64,000 nucleotides of DNA from Christensenellaceae bacterium (GTDB lineage: Bacteria; Bacillota; Clostridia; Christensenellales; Aristaeellaceae): positions 1-64,000 of the forward strand of contig JAAYRU010000035.1 in assembly GCA_012518615.1 (NCBI GenBank), written 5' to 3'. Both the position numbers and the translations under genes were made by a program. The notes below the pieces were generated by a model. The model searched no databases, had not been told where the DNA came from, and worked only from the letters and a program-made list of their open reading frames with translations. Shown here one piece after another: positions 37,831-45,000 of this stretch; positions within the stretch are counted from its first letter, which is position 1; each line of letters opens with the position of its first letter.

Positions 37831-40443
37831 TTATTTTTTTTCTATAGTTTTTACTACAAAGTTACCGTTGGTATCTGTATCAACATAAAGGGTGCTGTCA
37901 GGCTCTATATCGCCTTTAATTATAGTTTTTGCGATAAGGGTTTCTACCTTGCTTTGGATTAACCTCTTCATAGGTCTTGCGCCATAGCTTACATCGTAAC
38001 CTTGGTTCATAAGGCTTTCAATAGCGCTTTCTGATAGCTCAAGCTTTAGTTCTTTCTGAGCGACCCTTTCTTTTAGGTTTACAAGCATAAGGTCTATTAT
38101 CTTGCGTATACTGTTCCTAGAAAGAGGTGCAAAGAAAACAATATCGTCTATACGGTTTAGGAACTCGGGTCTAAATGTTCTGCGCAGCTGCAAGTTTACG
38201 CTCTCCTTAGCTTCAGGTGAAATACTGCCATCGGGCTGTATTCCCTCTAAAATATCAGTGGAGCCAATATTGCTGGTCATAATTAGTATGGTGTTTGCAA
38301 AATCAACGGTTCTGCCTTGGCTATCCGTAATTCTGCCATCATCAAGCACCTGTAAAAGCACATTGAATACATCAGGATGCGCTTTTTCAATCTCATCAAA
38401 AAGCACTACGGAATAGGGCTTTCGCCTTACAGCTTCAGTAAGCTGTCCGCCTTCCTCATAGCCAACATATCCAGGAGGCGCGCCTATTAGGCGGCTTACA
38501 GAGAATTTTTCCATGTATTCGCTCATGTCTATGCGGACCATCATATGTTCATCATCAAACAGTGCTTCGGCAAGCGTTTTTGCAAGTTCAGTCTTACCAA
38601 CTCCCGTGGGTCCTAGAAACAAAAAACTTCCTATGGGTCTGTTTTCATCAGCAATTCCTGCTCTTGATCGAAGTACTGCGTCTGATACCAATTGTACAGC
38701 TTCTTCCTGACCTACCACTCTTTTATGTAGCTCATCGGGGAGGTGTAATAGCTTTTCCCTCTCGCTTTCTACAAGCTTGGTAACGGGTATGCCTGTCCAT
38801 CTTGCAACTATGCCTGCGATTTCTTCCTCAGTAACTTTGTTGCGCAGGTAGGTAGCCTTTTCGTGCTGAGGGCGCTCTTTTTCGAGGGTTTCAAGTTGTT
38901 GTTTTAGCTTTGGAAGCTCTCCATACTTTAGCTCCGCAGCCTTGTTCAAATCGTAGTTTCTTTCAGCGTTTGCTATTTCAGTGTTTACTTTTTCTATCTG
39001 CTCTTTAAGCCTTTGCAGCTCTCCGATTTCTTGCTTTTCGTTTTCCCATTTAGCCTGCATTTGCTTAAATTCTTCCTTAAGGTTATTGAGCTCCTGCTGC
39101 AATTCTTCAAGGCGAGCCTTAGATAGCCTGTCCTCTTCCTTTTTAAGGGCAGCTTCTTCTATTTCAAGCTGCATTATTTTGCGCCTTACGCTGTCAAGCT
39201 CGGTTGGCATAGAATCCATCTCTGTGCGAATAAGCGCGCAGGCTTCATCAACAAGGTCTATGGCTTTGTCGGGTAAAAAGCGGTCTGTAATATAGCGCTT
39301 TGAAAGCGTTGCTGCGGCTATAAGGGCATTATCTTGTATCTCAACTCCGTGGAACACTTCGTATCGCTCCCTTATACCGCGTAGTATTGATATAGTATCT
39401 TCAACAGTAGGTTCATCAACCATTACTGGCTGGAAGCGTCTTTCAAGGGCTGCGTCTTTTTCTATATACTGCCTGTATTCATCTAAGGTTGTAGCGCCTA
39501 TACAGTGGAGTTCGCCCCGCGCGAGCATAGGTTTTAATATATTTCCCGCATCCATACTGCCTTCGGCTTTACCCGCGCCAACAATGGTATGCAGCTCATC
39601 TATAAACATGAGTATATCGCCGTCGCTGTTTTTAACTTCCGCAAGCACTGCCTTTAGCCTTTCCTCAAATTCTCCGCGGAATTTTGCGCCTGCAATTAAA
39701 GAGCCCATATCTAGGGAATATATGGTCTTGTTTTTTAGGCTGTCGGGTACATCGCCCCTTATAATGCGCTGGGCGAGTCCTTCTGCTATTGCTGTTTTAC
39801 CAACACCGGGCTCTCCAATAAGTACGGGGTTGTTCTTAGTCTTACGGCTTAGTATGCGTATTACATCCCTTATTTCATCATCCCTGCCTATTACAGGGTC
39901 AAGCTTTTGTTCCCTTGCAAGCTTGGTTAAATCCGTGCCGTATTTTGCTAGCGAATCATAGGTATCCTCTGGATTATCGCTTGTTACCCTTGTCTGACCT
40001 CTAACACTAGATAGTGCGTTTAAAAAACCGCTTTTGTTAATGTTGAGCTTTGAAAAAATGCTTTTTATGCTATTGTCGGCATTATCTAGCAAGGATAGGA
40101 ATATATGCTCAACTGAAATATATTCGTCCTTCATGCGGGTAGCAATATTCCCGGCTTCCCTTAAAACCTTATCAAGCGTTTGGGAAATATATACCTTGCC
40201 CGCTTCCTGAGCGCTTCCGCGAATTTTTGGAAGCCTTTCAATTTCTTTAAGAGCGCTGTTTTTTAAGCCTATAGAATCCTTCCCCGTTTTTTTAATTAAC
40301 TGGGGAATAAGTTCATCTTCTTTTAATAAGAGTGCATATAGTATATGCGCGCTCTCAAGCGTTTGATTGCCGTACTCGCCGGCAATTTTCTGCGCATTTT
40401 GTAGTGTTTCTAAACTTTTTTGTGTATATTGTAAATTACTCAT
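37831..40443 (-). CDS. clpB: ClpB disaggregase
   Basis: This AAA+ unfoldase rescues aggregated proteins with Dna[12 protein letters not shown] at 40443, behind AGGAGG, gives 870 residues. A TTG two codons earlier is not favoured. The N-domain covers about 1-145. NBD1 has Walker [10 protein letters not shown] and an Asp-Glu Walker B (MFIDELHT). The middle-domain coiled coil covers about 395-525, and NBD2 has GPTGVGKTE and [10 protein letters not shown]. The coiled coil identifies ClpB rather than ClpC. It is controlled by a CtsR-type operator. Confidence 0.97.
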   Translation of the reverse strand: MSNLQYTQKSLETLQNAQKIAGEYGNQTLESAHILYALLLKEDELIPQLIKKTGKDSIGLKNSALKEIERLPKIRGSAQEAGKVYISQTLDKVLREAGNIATRMKDEYISVEHIFLSLLDNADNSIKSIFSKLNINKSGFLNALSSVRGQTRVTSDNPEDTYDSLAKYGTDLTKLAREQKLDPVIGRDDEIRDVIRILSRKTKNNPVLIGEPGVGKTAIAEGLAQRIIRGDVPDSLKNKTIYSLDMGSLIAGAKFRGEFEERLKAVLAEVKNSDGDILMFIDELHTIVGAGKAEGSMDAGNILKPMLARGELHCIGATTLDEYRQYIEKDAALERRFQPVMVDEPTVEDTISILRGIRERYEVFHGVEIQDNALIAAATLSKRYITDRFLPDKAIDLVDEACALIRTEMDSMPTELDSVRRKIMQLEIEEAALKKEEDRLSKARLEELQQELNNLKEEFKQMQAKWENEKQEIGELQRLKEQIEKVNTEIANAERNYDLNKAAELKYGELPKLKQQLETLEKERPQHEKATYLRNKVTEEEIAGIVARWTGIPVTKLVESEREKLLHLPDELHKRVVGQEEAVQLVSDAVLRSRAGIADENRPIGSFLFLGPTGVGKTELAKTLAEALFDDEHMMVRIDMSEYMEKFSVSRLIGAPPGYVGYEEGGQLTEAVRRKPYSVVLFDEIEKAHPDVFNVLLQVLDDGRITDSQGRTVDFANTILIMTSNIGSTDILEGIQPDGSISPEAKESVNLQLRRTFRPEFLNRIDDIVFFAPLSRNSIRKIIDLMLVNLKERVAQKELKLELSESAIESLMNQGYDVSYGARPMKRLIQSKVETLIAKTIIKGDIEPDSTLYVDTDTNGNFVVKTIEKK

Positions 40444-40468
40444 TAACAATCCTCCTGAAGACAGATAC

Positions 40469-40487
40469 TTTGACCTTCTCTGACCTT
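40469..40487 (-). promoter_or_regulatory. CtsR operator of clpB
   Basis: On the minus strand AAGGTCAGAGAAGGTCAAA contains two direct heptads, GGTCAGA and GGTCAAA, separated by GAA, matching the CtsR consensus (A/G)GTCAAA-NAN-(A/G)GTCAAA. It lies just downstream of the -10, where it would block transcription when unheated. Confidence 0.88.
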
Positions 40488-40494
40488 CAATATA

Positions 40495-40522
40495 ATTATA
40501 TCACCTTACCGAGTATTGTCAA
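40495..40522 (-). promoter_or_regulatory. clpB: clpB promoter
   Basis: On the minus strand, TTGACA (40517-40522) and TATAAT (40495-40500) are perfect hexamers with a 16-base spacer. The CtsR operator follows 8 bases after the -10. Confidence 0.82.
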
Positions 40523-40643
40523 GCGAAATTCGCCAATATTTAAGGTTTATCCTGATTGCACATTAAAGCTAGTATACCAAGCTGGTTTATATGTTTTATA
40601 AGATATGCACAAATAAAATACGCAAATTTGTACATTTCCGGAC

Positions 40644-40672
40644 TAACAATATCTACCTATTTTGGATATAAT
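40644..40672 (+). promoter_or_regulatory. promoter of the UgpC/MsmK-type ATPase gene
   Basis: TATAAT at 40667-40672 is a consensus -10. The -35 at 40644-40649 (TAACAA) is weak. The ATG at 40702 follows GGAGG. Confidence 0.5.
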
Positions 40673-40701
40673 CTAAGCATAATAATTTTTGGAGGTATAT
40701 A

Positions 40702-41823
40702 ATGGCAAGTTTATCACTGAGAAACATTTACAAGGTATATCCCGGTGGCGTTACCGCTGTTAGCGACTTTTCACTCGAAATCGAAGACAAGGAATTTATC
40801 GTCCTAGTTGGTCCCTCAGGCTGCGGTAAGTCTACCACGCTGCGCATGGTTGCAGGGCTTGAAGAAATAAGCGATGGCGAACTCTACATCGACGACAAAC
40901 TCGTAAACGATGTCGCTCCCAAGGACAGGGATATTGCGATGGTTTTCCAAAACTACGCGCTCTATCCTCACATGACTGTGTTTGACAATATGGCCTTTGG
41001 TCTAAAGCTCCGCAAAACCCCTAAGGATGAAATCAAACGCCGTGTTGAAGCCGCTGCTCATATACTGGATATCGAGCATCTGCTAAACAGAAAGCCCAAG
41101 GCGCTTTCAGGTGGTCAGCGTCAGCGTGTTGCACTAGGTCGTGCAATAGTCCGCGAGCCCAAGGTCTTCCTTATGGACGAACCTCTTTCAAACTTAGACG
41201 CTAAACTGCGTGTCGCCATGCGTACTGAGATTACTAAACTTCATCAGCGCTTGCAGACAACCTTCATCTATGTTACCCACGACCAGACCGAAGCTATGAC
41301 CATGGGTACCCGCATTGTAATCATGAAGGATGGTTTTATACAGCAGGTTGACACACCACAGAACAACTACGACCACCCCCACAATAAATTTGTCGCCGGT
41401 TTCATTGGCAGCCCGCAGATGAACTTCTTCGATGTTAAACTTGTTGCGGAAGACGGCAAAGTATATGCGCTCTTTGGCGATAGTAAGATACTCGTTCCCG
41501 ACAGCAAAGTTAAAAAGTTCGTTGACGAAAGCTATGTAGGTAAGGAAGTAGTAATGGGTATCCGTCCTGAAAATATTTCAGACGATCCTGAAATTGTTGC
41601 AGCAAACCCCGAATCTAAATTCAAGGTACATGTAGATGTTACCGAGCAGATGGGCTCTGAAACATATCTTTACATGACAGTTGCAGGCAAGGAAGATAAC
41701 GTAGTTGCCAGGGTTGACCCGCGCACTGCAACCAGAACCGGTCATGATACTTTATGTGTTATGGATACTACACGTCTGCACTTCTTTGACAAGGATACCG
41801 AAAACACAATTCTTAATAGATAA
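40702..41823 (+). CDS. sugar ABC importer ATPase (UgpC/MsmK/MalK type)
   Basis: This 373-residue ATPase powers carbohydrate importers. It has Walker [10 protein letters not shown], signature LSGGQRQR, Walker [13 protein letters not shown] and VTHDQTEAM. The C-terminal OB/TOBE regulatory domain spans about 240-373. It stands alone between clpB and the origin-like region, with no permease genes. Its codon choice is strikingly different from its neighbours (many CGT, CGC, ATC and GTC codons instead of ATA and AGG), which suggests very high expression. That is what a shared ATPase for several importers would need, such as the MalEFG-like one at 2898-5927. Confidence 0.92.
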   Translation: MASLSLRNIYKVYPGGVTAVSDFSLEIEDKEFIVLVGPSGCGKSTTLRMVAGLEEISDGELYIDDKLVNDVAPKDRDIAMVFQNYALYPHMTVFDNMAFGLKLRKTPKDEIKRRVEAAAHILDIEHLLNRKPKALSGGQRQRVALGRAIVREPKVFLMDEPLSNLDAKLRVAMRTEITKLHQRLQTTFIYVTHDQTEAMTMGTRIVIMKDGFIQQVDTPQNNYDHPHNKFVAGFIGSPQMNFFDVKLVAEDGKVYALFGDSKILVPDSKVKKFVDESYVGKEVVMGIRPENISDDPEIVAANPESKFKVHVDVTEQMGSETYLYMTVAGKEDNVVARVDPRTATRTGHDTLCVMDTTRLHFFDKDTENTILNR

Positions 41824-41833
41824 TATTCCACCT

Positions 41834-41868
41834 CTGGGGCTGCCTGCATAAGGCGGCCTCTTTTTTTG
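41834..41868 (+). terminator. terminator of the UgpC-type gene
   Basis: GGGGCTGCCT and AGGCGGCCTC pair, with one G-U, around a GCATA loop and are followed by seven T residues. Confidence 0.88.
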
Positions 41869-42320
41869 TATATTAACATGCATAAACAAGAAATGTGTTG
41901 TTTACAATGTTTTAGAATGAATTGTGGATAACTTTTCAATGACTTAACTTGAAGTTTACAAAACTTATGTAAATCAAGGCTAAATCAGCGCTTAAATAAA
42001 CGGATTGTGGATAATTCTGTGGATGATGTGGATAAAGTGGATAGTCGCACATAAGTTTTAACATATAATTCTTATACGTCTAATTTGTGCATTCTATTGC
42101 TTGTTCGGAGAAAAACTCATAATAATTATTTCATCTAGCGCATAAACATACGAGGTTTATATGTTGATAAGCTGTGTGAGAAATTTTCTATACGCAATTT
42201 GAATACGGAAATTTTTTATACATTGTATCTGATTCATATACTTATATTTGGTTTGTTCTGATTTTGCCTTAAGTTTAAATATTGAGTGTTGTTTGCTCAG
42301 CGTAAATACATCCGTTTAAT
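41869..42320. other. candidate replication origin: DnaA-box cluster with AT-rich flank
   Basis: This is an AT-rich, gene-free stretch. Perfect DnaA boxes (TGTGGATAA, the complement of TTATCCACA) lie at 41923-41931, 42006-42014 and 42027-42035. One-mismatch TGTGGATGA is at 42018-42026, and two-mismatch AGTGGATAG is at 42036-42044. All have the same orientation, and the last three are contiguous at 9-bp spacing. About 200 bases of very AT-rich sequence follow and could unwind. dnaA and dnaN are not adjacent, so the call is a proposal. Origin-associated genes (rplI, dnaB, parE/parC, recF, rlmH) occur elsewhere in the window. Confidence 0.6.
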
Positions 42321-42326
42321 AGACTA

Positions 42327-42573
42327 GTTGAGCTGGGCTCTACTCCCAAAGTCGTAATAATAAGGATAAAAGAAGAAAAGCAAAACGGATTTATTCCACG
42401 GTCATCTTGCCATGAGCCTCGATTTGAGCGAGATTTCGAGGCAAAACGGCAGCCCCAAGCCGCTGCGCGGCAGGTTTGCCTTGGCAAAAGGAGCCTATCC
42501 CGCTCAAAACTCATGGCAAGATGCTTTCGCGGCATAAAATCCGTTACGACTTTGGGAGTAGAACCGTTGAGCT
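42327..42573. mobile_element. MITE-like nested palindrome with terminal inverted repeats
   Basis: Terminal inverted repeats of 18 perfect bases (CTACTCCCAAAGTCGTAA at 42340-42357; complement at 42544-42561) extend a few bases further outward with mismatches. They are flanked by an 8-bp direct repeat GTTGAGCT (42327-42334 and 42566-42573) that looks like a target-site duplication. Inside are nested perfect arms: AACGGATTT, the 14-mer CATCTTGCCATGAG (42403-42416 with 42510-42523), TTTGAGCG, AGGCAAA and a GCCGC-TGC-GCGGC cap. No transposase is encoded. A structured RNA is an alternative. Confidence 0.7.
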
Positions 42574-42640
42574 ACCAATTCTTTACAATAATTAAACGCT
42601 GGGATATAATGAGCGTGATTTTTGTAAGGGAGGGAGAGCA

Positions 42641-42967
42641 TTGTTAAAACGCATTTTGTTGTTATCCTTCCTTTGCGTTGCTGTGTTTTTTCTTATCTCT
42701 CTTATGGTATATTGTGAAAGTGATAAGCCGCCAATAGTTGTGCGCAGCGCGCAAGTTGTGCCTTACATAGTTTCAAAACCTATAGAGCCTTGTAATTTAT
42801 CATGTAAAACGCACGATATAGATATAAAAACGCTCATATCTAAGCCTAATGTTGAATATTTATATTCAAACAGGGCTTTAACAGACGCTAATGGCGTGGT
42901 GCTTTGTGATAAGGTGTATTACAGAGCTGCATTTACTTCCTTTCGATTGCACGAGAGCGCCGGCTGA
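42641..42967 (+). CDS. small secreted or membrane-anchored protein of unknown function
   Basis: The frame encodes 108 residues from a TTG start behind AGGGAGGGAG. Residues 1-25 are a hydrophobic signal or anchor (RILLLSFLCVAVFFLISLMVY). The rest is a soluble domain with a CNLSCKTH cysteine pair and a third Cys in VVLCDK. I recognise no family. It is the first gene after the gene-free region, 41 bases ahead of the SecD-like gene, and may share its transcript. Confidence 0.55.
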   Translation: MLKRILLLSFLCVAVFFLISLMVYCESDKPPIVVRSAQVVPYIVSKPIEPCNLSCKTHDIDIKTLISKPNVEYLYSNRALTDANGVVLCDKVYYRAAFTSFRLHESAG

Positions 42968-43008
42968 ATAATAGCGTACACTTAAATAAAATATTGAAAG
43001 GAAAAAAC

Positions 43009-44310
43009 ATGTTAAAGAAAATTAATTTAAAATCAAAACATATAGCTCTTATAACAGTTGTGGTATTGTTCCTGCTAACTGCTGTTTCCTGCTTTCTTGG
43101 CATAAAAGGTCAAAAGCTTGATAGCATAGGCTTATACAAACTTCTTCCGTGGATGCCTACACCTAGCGAAAAATTCGAATGGCGTACAGCCCATGTACCT
43201 GGTGCGGATTTTGGAACAACTGATGCCATTAGCTTTACCATAAATGAGGGAAACGAGGAAGAGAAAGCTGAAATGGCACGAGTGCTTTCTAGCAGGCTTT
43301 CAAACTACGGGCTTACAAGCTTTTCTGTTGAAGAAAATGAAGACAGTTTCTTGTTAAAGCTGCCAAAAGATACCATTAGTTCAGATAAGCTGGAACTTCT
43401 ACTATCAAAGGGAGAATTTAGCTTCGCAGGTCCTGATGGCGATGATTTTCTATCCGGCAAACATATAACCCGTGCAAATGTGGCGCCTGCAGACCAGACA
43501 GGCTCAAGTTGGTACCTAGCGTTTGAGCTTGATAGCGAGGGGAAAGACATATTTTCCAAGAAAACAACAGAACTTGTCAATGAGATGATGCTAGTTAAGA
43601 GAGATGGCGTAGAGCTTGTAAGGGCAAGCATAGCGGAGCCTTTAGTAGACGGCGGCGCCTCAATCCCCGGTTTTACATTCGATGATGCGTATATAAACGC
43701 TATACTCATGAAATCAGGCGCGCTGCCCTGTGAATTAAATATTGGTGAAACGCTTGAAGGCGAACCTCTGCTTGGCGAAAACTCTCTAAATAGAGTTATT
43801 ATGGCGCTATGGGGAGTTTTGGCAGTCGTAATGCTTGCATTCCTTGTTAAGTATCGTCTTGCGGGGCTCGCAGGTCTTTGGACTGTTGCATCAAACATTT
43901 GCTTAAGCTGGCTTTTTATTGCGCTAATACAAGCAGGCTTTAACCTAAGCTCACTACTCGCATTTACCTTGTCTACAATAATATTAGTATGCAATATTAT
44001 AGTGCTGTTCCAAGGTATGTCTGAGGATTTAATGGGCGGAAGGTCTGCAAAGCAGTCCCTAAAGGATTCGTATTCCACAAATGGAAAGCTGGGGCTTGAT
44101 ATAATGCTCGCTCTGTTCTTCTTTGCGCTTATAATCATAATAATGGACACCGGTGTTATCGGGCATTTCATGCAGCTATTTGCAGTATGTATGCTTGTGA
44201 ATATAATTATGGTGCAATTAGGCTTTAGGCTCATGCTAAATAGCATGTTCAACCTATTTGGAGAAAAGACCAGCCTGTATATAACCGCTAAAACTCAGGG
44301 GGTGAGGTAA
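43009..44310 (+). CDS. reduced SecD-like protein
   Basis: The start MLKKINLKS at 43009 gives 433 residues, and a TTG at 42994 is rejected. The fold follows SecD: helix 1 (11-31), a short P1-type domain (RVLSSRLSNYGL; KLPKD), SKGEFSF, the hallmark LMKSGALPCELNI (about 233-245), then a five-helix membrane block. In the fourth helix, where SecD normally has VDANVLIFERI, this protein has LVCNIIVLFQGM. The conserved Asp used for proton coupling is a Cys (residue 328), and the Glu-Arg is Gln-Gly. The glycine-rich LPGIAG segment is also lost. It is paired with a SecF-like gene by a one-base overlap. Either a diverged SecD or a repurposed relative. Confidence 0.8.
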   Translation: MLKKINLKSKHIALITVVVLFLLTAVSCFLGIKGQKLDSIGLYKLLPWMPTPSEKFEWRTAHVPGADFGTTDAISFTINEGNEEEKAEMARVLSSRLSNYGLTSFSVEENEDSFLLKLPKDTISSDKLELLLSKGEFSFAGPDGDDFLSGKHITRANVAPADQTGSSWYLAFELDSEGKDIFSKKTTELVNEMMLVKRDGVELVRASIAEPLVDGGASIPGFTFDDAYINAILMKSGALPCELNIGETLEGEPLLGENSLNRVIMALWGVLAVVMLAFLVKYRLAGLAGLWTVASNICLSWLFIALIQAGFNLSSLLAFTLSTIILVCNIIVLFQGMSEDLMGGRSAKQSLKDSYSTNGKLGLDIMLALFFFALIIIIMDTGVIGHFMQLFAVCMLVNIIMVQLGFRLMLNSMFNLFGEKTSLYITAKTQGVR

Positions 44311-44963
44311 TGAACGCTAAATTCAAAACTTCTTTGTTACTTTCTATAGCCATAATTTTAGTAGGCATTGCACTTGCCCTTACCGGCATGTCTTTCACAT
44401 TTGAAGGTTCTGCAAAATATGTGGTTGAGTTTTCTCAAATTTGGCTATGCATGTTTGCTGGAGTGGTGTTTGCGCTACTGTTCGGATTTGTTAGGTACGA
44501 TAGGGTACATGCCCTAGCGCTTTCAGCTAGTGTGTTGCATAACTACCTTATGAGCTTTGCAGTAATTAGTATAGTTTCTCTTATATTACCTGGAATAACT
44601 CAAATCCCTGCAGCAAATGCAATTCCGTTTATTCTGGTTAGCGCAATAGCATTTACTTTGGCACAGGCACTGCCTGTAATAAGCAAGGCAGCTCAGTTGT
44701 ACCGCAGCACTTCAAGAAGAGAAATGCCTGTGGAGGATATAGTTGTAAACTCTGTTAAAGATAGTAGAAACCTGCGCCTTTCTATACTTGTTGTTGAACT
44801 GATTTTCCTTGTGGCACTATTGTTTGGAGGCAAGGGAATGATTGCCGTAATTCTTCCTATAATTGTAATAGCGCTGGTGTCATTCTATTCAGCTGAAAAT
44901 TTAGCTAGCCATTTTTGGGGGCTAGCTATATCAAAACTAAGACCAAGGAAACAATCTAGGTGA
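44310..44963 (+). CDS. reduced SecF-like protein
   Basis: This 217-residue membrane protein is well short of the usual 290-320 residues of SecF. Helix 1 (8-26) is followed by only about 15 extracellular residues instead of the roughly 100-residue P4 domain, and the FTGG-type signature is missing. Helix 2 onward aligns with SecF (FVRYDRVHALALSASVLHNYL, where HN replaces the common HD). The region of the conserved NDTVVVFDRIRE motif reads LAQALPVISKAAQLYR, so the functional Asp is Gln119. It is translationally coupled to the SecD-like gene. Confidence 0.72.
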   Translation: MNAKFKTSLLLSIAIILVGIALALTGMSFTFEGSAKYVVEFSQIWLCMFAGVVFALLFGFVRYDRVHALALSASVLHNYLMSFAVISIVSLILPGITQIPAANAIPFILVSAIAFTLAQALPVISKAAQLYRSTSRREMPVEDIVVNSVKDSRNLRLSILVVELIFLVALLFGGKGMIAVILPIIVIALVSFYSAENLASHFWGLAISKLRPRKQSR

Positions 44964-44971
44964 TTTACAAT

Positions 44972-45000
44972 GCGCGCTTTAATTTAAGCGCGCTTTTCTT
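44972..45000 (+). terminator. terminator abutting the recJ start codon
   Basis: GCGCGCTT (44972-44979) and AAGCGCGC (44986-44993) form a perfect 8-bp stem followed by TTTTCTT, ending at the base before ATG 45001. It ends the secDF-like transcript. Confidence 0.78.

Noticed and set aside
42275..42535. 86-codon minus-strand ORF inside the palindromic element
   Set aside because: It is produced by the nested inverted repeats, has no ribosome-binding site and no protein-like composition.
42321..42573. tRNA-like reading of the GTTGAGCT / CTACTCCC segments
   Set aside because: Parts resemble D-arm or T-arm wording, but no anticodon arm or acceptor pairing can be built. The inverted-repeat element explains them.
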